Shown here piece after piece: positions 7,652 to 15,939 of a stretch of 64,000 nucleotides of DNA. This DNA is from Halorientalis sp. LT38. Lineage in GTDB: Archaea; Halobacteriota; Halobacteria; Halobacteriales; Haloarculaceae. The translations under genes and the position numbers were made by a program. Location: contig NZ_JAYEZN010000001.1 in NCBI RefSeq assembly GCF_037031225.1, positions 3,224,001 through 3,288,000 on the forward strand, read 5' to 3'. The number at the start of each line of letters is the position of its first letter. Position 1 is the stretch's first letter. Below the pieces are notes generated by a model. The model worked only from the letters and a program-made list of their open reading frames with translations. It was not told the DNA's origin and did not search any database.

Positions 7652-8862
7652 TCGTCGGCGTTCCGACCGAGACGGCCGCGGACGAGCGCCGAGTGGCGCT
7701 CGTCCCGTCGGTGGCGGGCGAACTGGTCGACGCGGGCCACGAGGTCTGCGTCGCGGCCGGCGCCGGCGAGCGGGCGACCTTCGCGGACGAACAGTACGAG
7801 GCGGAGGGCTGCGAGATCGTCGAGGACCGCGAGGCCGTCTTCGAGCGAGCGGACGTGCTCTTCCAGGTCACCGGCCTCGGCGCGAACGACGCCGAGACGG
7901 ACCCCTACACCGATGGGCAGATCGTCGTCGGCCTGCTCGGCCCCTACGACGTCGAGGACGACACGCTCGCGGATCTGGCAGACCGGGACGTCAGCGCCTT
8001 CGCGCTCGAACTGATGCCGCGGATCAGCCGCGCCCAGAGCATGGACGCGCTGTCCTCGCAGGCGAGTCTGGGCGGCTACCATGCGACGCTCCTGGCAGCG
8101 GAGGCCTTGCCCAAGATGTTCCCGATGGAGATGACCGCCGCGGGCACGATCAAGCCCGCAGAGGTGTTCGTCATCGGCGCGGGCGTCGCCGGGCTGAAGG
8201 CGATCGCGACCGCCGAACGCCTCGGCGCGTCGACCAAGGGCCACGACGTTCGCCTCGAGGTCAAACGCGAGGTCGAGAGCCTCGGCGCGGACTTCGTCGA
8301 ACTCGAACTCCCAACCGAGGAATCGGGCGACGCGGAGGGCTACGCCGTCGAGATGGGCGAGGAGTTCTACGCCGAACAGCGCAAACAGATGGAGCGGGTC
8401 GTGCCGGAGTCGGACGTCCTGATCACGACGGCCGCGATCCCCGGCCGGCCGGCGCCCGAGATCGTCACGACCGAGATGATCGAGGAGATGGACGCGGGCT
8501 CGGTGGTCGTCGACCTGGCCGCCGAGACCGGCGGCAACTGCGAACCGACGGAGGCCGGCGAGACGGTCGAGGTCGACGGCGTCTCGGTTCACGGCCCGAC
8601 GGATCTCCCCTCGCGGGTCGCTCACACCGCGAGCAGCCAGTACGCGAACAACCTGCAGAACTTCCTCGACAACCTCAGTGACGAGGACGGCGAGATCGAC
8701 TTCGACTTCGAGGACGAGATCGTCGATTCGACGCTGCTCACACACGATGGCACGGTACGCAACCCACACCTCGACGACGAACCGGACGAGACGGACGAGG
8801 ACGCCGACGGCGACGACGCGGCAGCCGCAGACGGTGACGGAGGTGACGCCGATGCGGAGTGA
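7648..8862 (+). CDS. pntA: NAD(P) transhydrogenase subunit alpha, soluble NAD(H)-binding part
   Basis: A 404-residue domain I of proton-translocating transhydrogenase, which transfers hydride between NAD(H) and NADP(H) coupled to ion translocation. It opens IVGVPTETAADERRVALVP, as in alanine dehydrogenase/PntA proteins, and carries the Rossmann motif VFVIGAGVAGLKAIATAERLG with TTAAIPGRPAPEIV downstream. The last 30 or so residues are an acidic, probably disordered tail that replaces the membrane part found fused in E. coli PntA. The GTG at 7648 is chosen because family homology starts there; the frame is open upstream but the extra residues look non-coding. It is followed after 48 bases by the membrane alpha subunit and then by pntB. 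Confidence 0.92.
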   Translation: MIVGVPTETAADERRVALVPSVAGELVDAGHEVCVAAGAGERATFADEQYEAEGCEIVEDREAVFERADVLFQVTGLGANDAETDPYTDGQIVVGLLGPYDVEDDTLADLADRDVSAFALELMPRISRAQSMDALSSQASLGGYHATLLAAEALPKMFPMEMTAAGTIKPAEVFVIGAGVAGLKAIATAERLGASTKGHDVRLEVKREVESLGADFVELELPTEESGDAEGYAVEMGEEFYAEQRKQMERVVPESDVLITTAAIPGRPAPEIVTTEMIEEMDAGSVVVDLAAETGGNCEPTEAGETVEVDGVSVHGPTDLPSRVAHTASSQYANNLQNFLDNLSDEDGEIDFDFEDEIVDSTLLTHDGTVRNPHLDDEPDETDEDADGDDAAAADGDGGDADAE

Positions 8863-8910
8863 GCCGAAGACCGTGGCTCGGACGCCGCGTGCGGCGCGGG
8901 AGGTGGGCCG

Positions 8911-9192
8911 ATGACGTTCGTCCAGAACCTGACGCTGTTCGTCCTCGCGGCCTTCGTCGGCTACGAGATCATCACGAAGATTCCGACGAACCTGCACACG
9001 CCGCTGATGTCCGGCGCCAACGCGATTTCGGGCATCACGCTGCTCGGGTCGATCGTCGTCGCCGGGTCCGGATCGACGGGGCTCGCGACGGGCCTGGGCT
9101 TCGTCGCGGTCGTCATGGCGACCATCAACGTCGTCGGCGGCTACCTGGTGAGTCACTCTATGTTGAAGCAGTTCAGCGGAGGGAGGAACTAG
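8911..9192 (+). CDS. NAD(P) transhydrogenase alpha membrane subunit (PntA C-terminal domain)
   Basis: A 93-residue integral membrane protein that corresponds to the C-terminal transmembrane part of PntA, encoded separately as in the Rhodospirillum-type arrangement. It begins MTFVQNLTLFVLAAFVGYEI and contains the conserved TPLMSGANAISGI segment, which contributes to the proton pathway in domain II. About three transmembrane helices are visible (5-20, 36-58 and 62-82). Its stop at 9190-9192 is followed at once by the ATG of pntB at 9194, so the three subunits are certainly one operon. Confidence 0.92.
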   Translation: MTFVQNLTLFVLAAFVGYEIITKIPTNLHTPLMSGANAISGITLLGSIVVAGSGSTGLATGLGFVAVVMATINVVGGYLVSHSMLKQFSGGRN

Positions 9193-9193
9193 C

Positions 9194-10648
9194 ATGGCCG
9201 GCATCATCTCGTCGTACCTGCCCGAAGCCGCGCTCCAGTTGGCCTACCTCGTCGCGGGGATCCTGTTCATCCAGGGGCTCCGGGACATGACCCATCCACG
9301 AACCGCCACGCGGGGGAACCAGATCTCCGCGGCAGGGATGTTCCTGGCCGTGCTGGTGACGGCGCTGTGGTTCGAGATTCTCTCGCCGTTACTGGTCGGC
9401 GCGGCCCTGCTCATCGGCGGGGCGGTCGGCGTCTGGCTGGCCGTCACCGTCGAGACGACGGAGATGCCCCAGCTGGTCGGTCTGTTCAACGGGTTCGGTG
9501 GCGGCGCCTCGGCGCTGGTCGCCGGCGCGGAACTGATCGACCAGTTCAACGGGTTAGCCGTCGGCGCGCTGCCGATCGGCCTGACGGCCTCGGCGGCGAT
9601 CGCCGGGATCATCGGCTCCGTGACGTTCTGGGGGAGCCTCGTCGCCGGTGGGAAACTGCACGGCGTCGTCGGCGACTCGCCGGTCAGTACGAACGTGGGC
9701 CACGCGCTCAAGGCGTCGTCTCTCGGGATCGCCCTCGTGGCCGGTCTCTTCCTGATCGTCCAGCCCGACCTGCTGGGGGCCGCCCCGCTCGCTGGCTGGA
9801 TCCCGTCCTACTGGGTGCTGGTCGTGGCCGCCTCGTTGCTGGGGATCTTCCTCGTCGTCCCCATCGGGGGCGCAGACATGCCCGTGGTCATCGCGCTGTT
9901 GAACTCCTACTCGGGGCTCGCAGCCGCGACGACCGGGTTCGTGCTGAACAACACCGTCCTCATCATCGCCGGGACGCTCGTCGGCGCCTCGGGGATGATC
10001 CTGACGGTCATCATGTGCGAGTCGATGAACCGCTCGCTCACCAACGTCTTCTTCGGCGGTCTGGGGAGCGACGACGGTGACAGCGAGGACATGGAGGAGA
10101 TCTACGAGGGGCAGATCCAGGAGACCTCGGGCGACGAGGTCGTCATGCTCTTGGAGACGGCCCGGCGCGTCGTGGTCGTCCCGGGCTACGGGATGGCGGT
10201 CGCCCAGGCCCAGCACGCCGTCGCGGAACTCGTCGAACTCCTGGACGAGGACGGCGTCGACGTGGAATTCGGCATCCACCCGGTCGCCGGCCGGATGCCC
10301 GGCCACATGAACGCGCTGCTGGCCGAGGCGGACGTGCCCTACGAGAAGATGCGCGAACTGGAAGAGGTCAACCCGACCTTCTCCCAGACCGACGTGGTGA
10401 TCGTCACCGGAGCGAACGACGTCGTGAACCCGAAGGCCAACGAGGACGACGGCAGCCCCATCTCGGGGATGCCCGTGCTCAACGTCGAGGAAGCGGGCCA
10501 GGTGATCGTCAACAAGCGGAGCCTGAGCCCCGGGTTCTCCGGGATTCCGAACCCGCTGTTCGCCCGGGACAACACGAGCATGCTCTACGGCGACGCCAAG
10601 GCCTCGATGCAGGACCTGGTCAACAAGTACAAGGAAGCGCGGTCCTGA
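9194..10648 (+). CDS. pntB: NAD(P) transhydrogenase subunit beta
   Basis: A 484-residue beta subunit. The first 270 residues or so are membrane domain II, with many hydrophobic helices and the conserved GLFNGFGGGASALVAGAEL loop. The C-terminal 190 residues are the NADP(H)-binding domain III, with VVVPGYGMAVAQAQHAVAEL, HPVAGRMPGHMNALLAEA and the ANDVVNPKA motif. Together with the two preceding alpha genes it forms the complete enzyme in the cytoplasmic membrane. In a haloarchaeon it probably supplies NADPH using the ion gradient. A regulator-like HTH gene follows under its own promoter. Confidence 0.95.
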   Translation: MAGIISSYLPEAALQLAYLVAGILFIQGLRDMTHPRTATRGNQISAAGMFLAVLVTALWFEILSPLLVGAALLIGGAVGVWLAVTVETTEMPQLVGLFNGFGGGASALVAGAELIDQFNGLAVGALPIGLTASAAIAGIIGSVTFWGSLVAGGKLHGVVGDSPVSTNVGHALKASSLGIALVAGLFLIVQPDLLGAAPLAGWIPSYWVLVVAASLLGIFLVVPIGGADMPVVIALLNSYSGLAAATTGFVLNNTVLIIAGTLVGASGMILTVIMCESMNRSLTNVFFGGLGSDDGDSEDMEEIYEGQIQETSGDEVVMLLETARRVVVVPGYGMAVAQAQHAVAELVELLDEDGVDVEFGIHPVAGRMPGHMNALLAEADVPYEKMRELEEVNPTFSQTDVVIVTGANDVVNPKANEDDGSPISGMPVLNVEEAGQVIVNKRSLSPGFSGIPNPLFARDNTSMLYGDAKASMQDLVNKYKEARS

Positions 10649-10733
10649 CCGGCCCGGGTACCCCATCTTCGTAACGCGACCGCCGGGGTAACCAGGGCCA
10701 ACCGATTCAAGTGGCCGACCCCTACTTCCGGGC

Positions 10734-11384
10734 ATGGCTATCGAAGCGTCGTTTACGATCGATGCCGAAAACTTCCCGCTGAGCGTCATCTTCGAGCAAC
10801 TCGCCGACGCCACGATCGAACTGGATCGCGTGGTGCCCACGGCCAGGTCGATCGTCCCGTACTTCTGGATCTACGCCGACGACACGGACAAGCTCACGAC
10901 CGACCTCAGCGAGGACATCGGCGTCGAGAGCGTGACGGTCATCGACAGCGTCGAGGGGCAGATGTTCGTCCGCGTCGACTGGAACCTGGACTACGAGAGC
11001 GTCCTCACCGCCATCGTCGACACCGACGTCACGCTGCTCTCCGGGCGCGGGAACGACGAGCAGTGGACCTTCGAGGTCCGCGTGGCGAAGCAGGAGGAAC
11101 TGTCGGCGTTCCAGACCTACTGCCGGGAGCGGGACATCCCGATCGAACTCAGGCAGTTGCACGCGCTGTCGTCGATCAAGTCCGACCGGGAGTACGACCT
11201 GACCGACGGGCAACGCCAGGCGCTGGAACTGGCGTACGCCCGGGGCTACTTCGACTCGCCGCGGGACGCGACCCAGGACGACCTCGCCGACGAGATGGGA
11301 ATCACGCGGCAGGCCGTCTCCTCGCGGTTACAGCGCGGGATGCGCCGGCTGGTCGCCAGCACGCTGATCACCGATACCGCCTGA
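10734..11384 (+). CDS. Bat-type (HTH_10) transcriptional regulator
   Basis: A 216-residue protein of the haloarchaeal bacterio-opsin-activator family. The C-terminal domain has YDLTDGQRQALELAYARGYF followed by DDLADEMGITRQAVSSRLQR, the hallmark HTH_10 fold, and ends with a helix (MRRLVASTLI). The N-terminal 150 residues form the associated beta-rich domain, probably a sensor or oligomerisation module; no PAS or GAF domain is present. A GATTCAAGTGG box at 10703-10711 puts the transcript start at the ATG. Its place directly after pntB invites the idea that it regulates the transhydrogenase, but its target is unknown. Confidence 0.85.
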   Translation: MAIEASFTIDAENFPLSVIFEQLADATIELDRVVPTARSIVPYFWIYADDTDKLTTDLSEDIGVESVTVIDSVEGQMFVRVDWNLDYESVLTAIVDTDVTLLSGRGNDEQWTFEVRVAKQEELSAFQTYCRERDIPIELRQLHALSSIKSDREYDLTDGQRQALELAYARGYFDSPRDATQDDLADEMGITRQAVSSRLQRGMRRLVASTLITDTA

Positions 11385-11395
11385 CTCCCGGAACC

Positions 11396-11406
11396 ACTTA
11401 AAAAGG
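11396..11406 (+). promoter_or_regulatory. TATA-like box upstream of the HalOD1 gene
   Basis: ACTTAAAAAGG is a good archaeal TATA box with a G-rich flank. The start point is predicted near 11428, giving a leader of about 30 bases to the ATG at 11459. Here no mini-ORF starts at the predicted +1. Confidence 0.6.
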
Positions 11407-11458
11407 AGTTGCGGGTGCAAAAGTCACCTTCTCCCCCGCAGATGCCGTCTGATCTGCT

Positions 11459-11812
11459 ATGTCATCATCCTGTGCTCCCGGTCCGAAAGTCGACCTGATC
11501 GATTCGATGGGGCCCGTCGAATACGACGCCGAGAAGAACTGCTTCACTGCGTCCTACCGCGCGAGTCGGGACTCGACCAGCCTCGCAGTGGTGTCGATCG
11601 TAGCGACGGCGCAGGGGAACGACCCCGTCGACATGCCGCCGCTCGGGTCCGTGATCGATACGACGGCACTGGAGGAACTGTTCGCCACGGCACCCGACGG
11701 CCGATCCCGTATCGGGGACGTCTCCTTCCAGTACGCGGGCTTCGACGTGCGCGTGTACAGCGACGGCCGCATCGAAGCAGCCCGGACGGGGACGGGCGTC
11801 GACGTGTCGTGA
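11459..11812 (+). CDS. HalOD1 output domain protein
   Basis: A 117-residue stand-alone HalOD1 domain, a haloarchaeal output module found alone or at the end of response regulators and predicted to act in signalling. The conserved core is visible as CFTASYRASRDSTSLAVVSIVA, then DPVDMPPLGSVIDTTALEELF and FQYAGFDVRVYSDGRIEA. The ATG at 11459 follows a TATA-like box by about 58 bases. Its stop overlaps the ATG of the next small gene (TGATG), so the two are probably co-translated. Confidence 0.8.
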   Translation: MSSSCAPGPKVDLIDSMGPVEYDAEKNCFTASYRASRDSTSLAVVSIVATAQGNDPVDMPPLGSVIDTTALEELFATAPDGRSRIGDVSFQYAGFDVRVYSDGRIEAARTGTGVDVS

Positions 11813-11991
11813 TGGGGGACGATCCGACGCTCGATTCCGAGGCGGAACTGCAGGCCGAACTGACCGATCTCTTCAGGCGGGCCCACGAGGAGGGCGTCGA
11901 CGTGCTGGGCGGGTGGGAGTGTTCGAACGGCTCCGAGGACCCGCACTGGGACGTGATCGTCACCGAAGTGCAGCGGTCCGACGAGGACTGA
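11812..11991 (+). CDS. small acidic protein coupled to the HalOD1 gene
   Basis: A 59-residue acidic protein (ends QRSDED) with a helix of the type EAELQAELTDLFRRAHEEG and the segment WECSNGSEDPHWDVIVTEV. The ATG at 11812 overlaps the stop of the HalOD1 gene; a GTG one codon earlier is possible. Similar short proteins accompany HalOD1 genes in haloarchaea, so a role in the same signalling step is a fair guess. I recognise no named family. Confidence 0.65.
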   Translation: MGDDPTLDSEAELQAELTDLFRRAHEEGVDVLGGWECSNGSEDPHWDVIVTEVQRSDED

Positions 11992-12079
11992 TCGGCAACG
12001 GTTGGGGTGGCCGGACGGGCTCCTGTCACGGTCCGAGTATGCCTGACGTATAGGGAGCTGTAGTGCGAACGTGACGGTG

Positions 12080-12283
12080 ATGTCCGACGCCGAACCGACT
12101 CGCTGGGAGTACGAGGTGCTCCGCCCGCCGCGCGACGAGAACCGGAAGGAGGCCGAGGATCCGTCCACGGAGTTGAACGACCTCGGGGCCAAGGGCTGGG
12201 AGCTCGCTGAGACCGTCGACTACGAGGGCGGCGGCACGAAGTACCTGGTCTTCAAACGCCCGGCCGAGGGGAGCGAGCCGTGA
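12080..12283 (+). CDS. DUF4177-like small protein
   Basis: A 67-residue protein with the pattern WEYEVLRPP...ELNDLGAKGWELAETV...YLVFKRP, which matches the DUF4177 fold (a short strand, the LN.LG..GWEL helix turn, then two strands). The role is unknown. The ATG at 12080 is favoured over a GTG at 12071, since a CGTATAGG box at 12047-12054 is centred about 29 bases before it. The last four bases overlap the GTG of the following membrane protein gene, so the two form an operon. Confidence 0.75.
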   Translation: MSDAEPTRWEYEVLRPPRDENRKEAEDPSTELNDLGAKGWELAETVDYEGGGTKYLVFKRPAEGSEP

Positions 12284-13296
12284 GCGACGACACGGATATC
12301 GGCACGGCCGACACGATGCGCGAGCGCGCCGGCGAGAGCCACCTGAAGCTCTGGCTCCTGCTCCGGGCCAACAGGCTGGTCGTCGCCGGCGTCCTGACGG
12401 CCGTCGTCTTCGTCTGCTTCGTGGTCGCCGTCACCGTCCTCCCACCGTCCTTCGCCGCACAGGTGGCCGCGGGCGACATGATCGACACGCTGTTCTCGAC
12501 GATGATCACCGTGATCGTGACCGGCACGACGCTGGTGGTCACCATCGGCCAGCTGGTTATCTCGCAGGAGGAGGGGCCGCTCGGCGATCAGCGCCAGCGC
12601 ATGAGCGGCTCGATGGACGCCCGTGATTTCACGGAAGAGCTGATCGGGTCGCCAAGCCCCACCGACCCGGCGGCGTTCCTGAGCCAGCTCATCGGCGTCG
12701 CCGCCAAGGAGGCTCGGTCCCTGCGGGACGCCGTCGAGGGGACCGCAGACGAGGAGATCCGGGAGGAGGTGACGACCTTCGCGAACAGCGTCGTGGGGAA
12801 CGCGGAGACCGTCCGCGACCAGCTCGAGGGCGCCCAGTTCGGCTCGTTCGACGTGGTGTTCGCCGCGCTGAACTTCAACTACGGCTGGAAGATCTTCCAG
12901 GTCGAGCGCATCGCGAACGACCACGCCGAGCAACTCGGCGAGCGGGAACACGAGATCCTGGCCGAGTTGAAGACGGCGCTATCGATGTTCGCCCCGGCCC
13001 GGGAACACATCAAGACGCTGTACTTCCAGTGGGCGCTGATCAACCTCTCGCAGATGATCCTGTACGCCGCGGTCCCGGCGCTGATCATCTCGGGGATAAT
13101 GGTCGGCGTGGTCGACGTGGCGACGTTCCCGGGGCGCACGCTCGGCGTCGACGACATCACCTTGGTGGTCGGGGGCGCCTTCGCGGTGACGCTGCTGCCC
13201 TTCATGCTGTTCGTCTCGTACGTGCTCCGGATCCTGACCGTCGCCAAACGGACGCTGGCCATCGAGCCGCTGATCCTACGAGAATCCCAACGGTAG
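12280..13296 (+). CDS. four-helix integral membrane protein, unknown function
   Basis: A 338-residue protein with two transmembrane helices near the N-terminus (about 30-55 and 66-90) and two near the C-terminus (about 248-275 and 285-310). Between them lies a roughly 150-residue hydrophilic, mostly helical domain (KEARSLRDAVEGTADEEIREEV...NDHAEQLGEREHEILAELK) that is probably coiled and cytoplasmic. The layout resembles sensor or channel-like proteins of the haloarchaeal membrane, but no catalytic motif is present. It starts at a GTG that overlaps the stop of the DUF4177-like gene. The rqcH promoter follows within about 20 bases. Confidence 0.7.
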   Translation: MSDDTDIGTADTMRERAGESHLKLWLLLRANRLVVAGVLTAVVFVCFVVAVTVLPPSFAAQVAAGDMIDTLFSTMITVIVTGTTLVVTIGQLVISQEEGPLGDQRQRMSGSMDARDFTEELIGSPSPTDPAAFLSQLIGVAAKEARSLRDAVEGTADEEIREEVTTFANSVVGNAETVRDQLEGAQFGSFDVVFAALNFNYGWKIFQVERIANDHAEQLGEREHEILAELKTALSMFAPAREHIKTLYFQWALINLSQMILYAAVPALIISGIMVGVVDVATFPGRTLGVDDITLVVGGAFAVTLLPFMLFVSYVLRILTVAKRTLAIEPLILRESQR

Positions 13297-13351
13297 GCCA
13301 GTGACGTGGTCCGAACGACACCCTCTTTGCACGCCCGGCGGACCGGTGATC

Positions 13352-15541
13352 ATGGACCGCAAGCGGGAGCTGACGAGCGTCGACCTCGCGGCGCTCTGTG
13401 GCGAACTGGGGGCCTACGAGGGCGCGAAGGTCGACAAGGTCTACCTCTACGACGACGGGCTGGTCCGGTTCCGGATGCGCGACTTCGACCGGGGCCGGGT
13501 CGAGTTGCTCGTCGACATCGGGGAGACCAAACACCTCCGCGTCGCCGACGCCGAGAACGTCCCCGACGCGCCGGGGCGACCGCCCAACTTCGCGATGATG
13601 CTGCGCAACCGACTCTCTGGGGCCGACCTCGTCGGGGTCGAGCAGTACGGATTCGACCGCATCGTCACCCTGGAGTTCGAGCGCGGCGACGAGGACACGA
13701 CCGTCGTCGCGGAACTCTTCGGGGACGGGAACATCGCCGTCCTGGACGAGACGGGCAAGGTCGTGGACTGTCTGGACACAGTCCGGCTCAAGTCCCGCAC
13801 CGTCGCCCCGGGATCGCCCTACGAGTTCCCCTCCTCGCGATTCAATCCCCTCGAGGCCGAGTACGAGGCCTTCGCCGAGCAGATGGCCGACTCCGATACG
13901 GACGTCGTGCGGACGCTGGCGACGCAACTGGACTTCGGCGGTTTCTGGGGCGAGGAACTCTGCACCCGCGCCGGCGTCGAGAAGACCATGGACATCGCCG
14001 AGGCCGGCGACGAGGAGTTCGAGGCCCTCTTCGCGGTGATCGAGGACCTCCGCGAGCGGCTGGCGGCGGCCGACCTCGACCCACAGGTCTACTACGAGGG
14101 GAGCGAGGACGGCGAGGCAGATGATGGTGAGGACGAGAACGAGGAGAGCGACGCGGACCGCGGCCTCCGCGTCGACGCGACGCCGATGCCGATGGCCGAG
14201 TACGAGGACCGCCCGAGCGACGCCTTCGAGACGTTCACCGAGGCGCTGGACGACTACTTCACCCACTGGGAGGCCGAACCGGATGTCGGGCCCGAGGACG
14301 GCGGGGGGCGCGATCGCCCGGACTTCGAGAGCGAGATCGAGAAGCAGAAACGGATCATCGAGCAACAGCAGGGGGCCATCGAGGATTTCGAAGCCGAGGC
14401 CGAAGCCGAACGCGAGAAGGCCGAACTGCTGTACGCCGAGTACGATCTGGTCGACGAGATCCTCTCGACGGTGCGGGCGGCCCGCGAGGACGACGTCTCC
14501 TGGGACGCCATCGAGGCGAAGTTCGAGGAGGGCGCCGATCGCGGGATCGAGGCCGCCGAAGCGGTTCGGGGCGTCGACGGCAGCGAGGGCACGGTCACGA
14601 TCGAACTCGGCGACCACCGGATCGACGTGGACGCGAGCATGGGCGTCGAGAAGAACGCCGACCACCGCTACACCGAGGCCAAGCGAATCGAGGAGAAAAA
14701 GGAGGGCGCCCAGGCGGCCATCGAGAACACCCGCGAGGAACTCGAGGCAGTCAAAGAGCGCCGAGATCGGTGGGACGCCGAAGACGAGGCCGAGGGGAGC
14801 GGCGGCGCGTCCGACGCCGACGGCGACGCCGACGAGGAAGCGGAGACGGTCGACTGGCTCGCCCGGTCGTCGATCCCGATCCGCTCCTCCGAGCAGTGGT
14901 ACGAGGAGTACCGCTGGTTCCACACGAGCGACGACTTCCTCGTCATCGGCGGGCGCAACGCCGACCAGAACGAGGAACTGGTCAAGAAGTACATGGACGG
15001 GGGAGACAAGTTCTTCCACGCCCAGGCCCACGGCGGTCCGGTGACGATCCTCAAGGCGACGGGACCGAGCGAATCGGCCAGGGACGTCGACTTCCCCGAC
15101 TCGACGCTGCAGGAGGCCGCACAGTTCGCGCTCTCGTACTCCTCGGTCTGGAAGGAGGGCAAATACGCCGACGACGTCTACATGGTCGACCCCGACCAGG
15201 TGTCGAAGACGCCCGAGAGCGGCGAGTACCTGGAGAAGGGCGGGTTCGCGGTCCGGGGGGACCGCACGTACTTCGAGGACGTGGCGGCGAGCGTGGCGGT
15301 CGGGATCAAGTGCGAACCCGACACCCGGGTGATCGGCGGGCCGCCGTCGGCGATCGAACCGCGCGTCGCGACCAGCATCGAACTCGAACCCGGCCGGTAC
15401 GCCCAGAACGACGCGGCCAAGATGTGCTACCGGAAGTTCAAGGAGCGCTTCGCCGACGATTCCTTCGTGCGAAAGGTCGCCAGCGCGGACCTGATCCAGG
15501 AGTTCCTGCCGCCCGGCGGATCCCGGATCGTCGAGGAGTGA
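13352..15541 (+). CDS. rqcH: ribosome rescue protein RqcH (NFACT family)
   Basis: A 729-residue NFACT protein, the archaeal homologue of RqcH/Rqc2, which binds stalled 50S subunits with peptidyl-tRNA and promotes C-terminal tailing. The NFACT-N domain has NFAMMLRNRLSGADLVGVEQ and the pair Asp102-Arg103 in YGFDRIVTLEF, at the place of the functional Asp-Arg dyad of bacterial RqcH. Two long coiled-coil arms follow (about 330-385 and 440-475), then the NFACT-R domain with EEYRWFHTSDDFLVIGGRNA. An acidic linker at about 485-505 is typical of halophiles. The ATG at 13352 is used because a CTCTTTGC box lies 27-30 bases before it. Confidence 0.93.
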   Translation: MDRKRELTSVDLAALCGELGAYEGAKVDKVYLYDDGLVRFRMRDFDRGRVELLVDIGETKHLRVADAENVPDAPGRPPNFAMMLRNRLSGADLVGVEQYGFDRIVTLEFERGDEDTTVVAELFGDGNIAVLDETGKVVDCLDTVRLKSRTVAPGSPYEFPSSRFNPLEAEYEAFAEQMADSDTDVVRTLATQLDFGGFWGEELCTRAGVEKTMDIAEAGDEEFEALFAVIEDLRERLAAADLDPQVYYEGSEDGEADDGEDENEESDADRGLRVDATPMPMAEYEDRPSDAFETFTEALDDYFTHWEAEPDVGPEDGGGRDRPDFESEIEKQKRIIEQQQGAIEDFEAEAEAEREKAELLYAEYDLVDEILSTVRAAREDDVSWDAIEAKFEEGADRGIEAAEAVRGVDGSEGTVTIELGDHRIDVDASMGVEKNADHRYTEAKRIEEKKEGAQAAIENTREELEAVKERRDRWDAEDEAEGSGGASDADGDADEEAETVDWLARSSIPIRSSEQWYEEYRWFHTSDDFLVIGGRNADQNEELVKKYMDGGDKFFHAQAHGGPVTILKATGPSESARDVDFPDSTLQEAAQFALSYSSVWKEGKYADDVYMVDPDQVSKTPESGEYLEKGGFAVRGDRTYFEDVAASVAVGIKCEPDTRVIGGPPSAIEPRVATSIELEPGRYAQNDAAKMCYRKFKERFADDSFVRKVASADLIQEFLPPGGSRIVEE

Positions 15542-15571
15542 CTCGCGACGACCGCCTTCGTCTCCGGCTAC

Positions 15572-15799
15572 TCAGTGCTTGTGCGTGAACAGCAGCGGAT
15601 TGCCGTCGTGGGTACCGGTACAGAGGTCCATCGCGAAGTCGAGCTCGAGCGAGTTGAAATCCTCCTTGCAGACGATCAGGTTGTCGAAGGGCTCCTCGCA
15701 GGCCGGACAGGCCAGGCCCACCGTGTTCTGGTAGATGTTGACCGAGTCGCTCTCCGTGCGGGGCGTCAGCGACGAGATGAGTTCGTCGTAACCGTCCAT
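15572..15799 (-). CDS. small zinc-finger-like haloarchaeal protein (DUF7385-like)
   Basis: A 75-residue protein starting MDGYDELISSLTPRT. It carries LACPACEEPFDNLIVC in the middle and a C-terminal DLCTGTHDGNPLLFTHKH, so one CxxC, further cysteines and several histidines could bind a metal. The family resembles small haloarchaeal proteins labelled flagella-cluster or DUF7385, which is a tentative match. The ATG at 15799 is preferred over a codon 11 positions earlier, because GTATAAAT at 15822-15829 is 27 bases upstream on the minus strand. It is convergent with rqcH. Confidence 0.65.
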   Translation of the reverse strand: MDGYDELISSLTPRTESDSVNIYQNTVGLACPACEEPFDNLIVCKEDFNSLELDFAMDLCTGTHDGNPLLFTHKH

Positions 15800-15821
15800 A
15801 CAGGAGCAGGTGACCCTGCGG

Positions 15822-15829
15822 GTATAAAT
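15822..15829 (-). promoter_or_regulatory. TATA box for the small zinc-finger gene
   Basis: On the minus strand this reads ATTTATAC, a strong match to the archaeal TATA consensus, 27 bases before the ATG at 15799. Confidence 0.65.
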
Positions 15830-15870
15830 CACACGCCGCCGGCCCCCGCCGGCCCGCGCGAGCGAACGTG

Positions 15871-15876
15871 TTAAAT
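15871..15876 (+). promoter_or_regulatory. TATA-like box of the cobT-cbiA operon
   Basis: TTAAAT stands in a GC-rich setting, centred 27-28 bases before the ATG at 15901, which opens a 12-codon mini-ORF. The cobT start lies 29 or 38 bases further on. Confidence 0.6.
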
Positions 15877-15900
15877 CGCACTTGGACTAACGAAAGCGCC

Positions 15901-15939
15901 ATGGAACGAGGACGGCGGGTGAGCCACCCGTGCGCCTGA
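15901..15939 (+). CDS. candidate leaderless mini-ORF coupled to cobT (12 codons)
   Basis: The mini-ORF encodes [12 protein letters not shown]. The ATG sits at the transcription start predicted from the TATA-like box. The TGA at 15937-15939 forms TGATG with the cobT ATG at 15939, and the frame also overlaps the alternative GTG at 15930. It is short enough to arise by chance, but it matches the other four loci in layout. Confidence 0.35.
   Translation: MERGRRVSHPCA

Noticed and set aside
11442-11498. An 18-codon ORF upstream of and overlapping the HalOD1 gene
   Set aside because: It starts about 14 bases after the predicted +1 and its stop lies 40 bases inside the gene, so it does not fit the coupling layout.
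13202-15031. A 609-codon open frame antisense to rqcH
   Set aside because: rqcH on the plus strand has clear domains over the same stretch; the minus frame has no family signal and no promoter.
15833-15929. Cobalamin riboswitch before cobT
   Set aside because: The gap to the mini-ORF is too short and GC-rich, no B12-box-like sequence is visible, and the TATA box sits in the middle of it.
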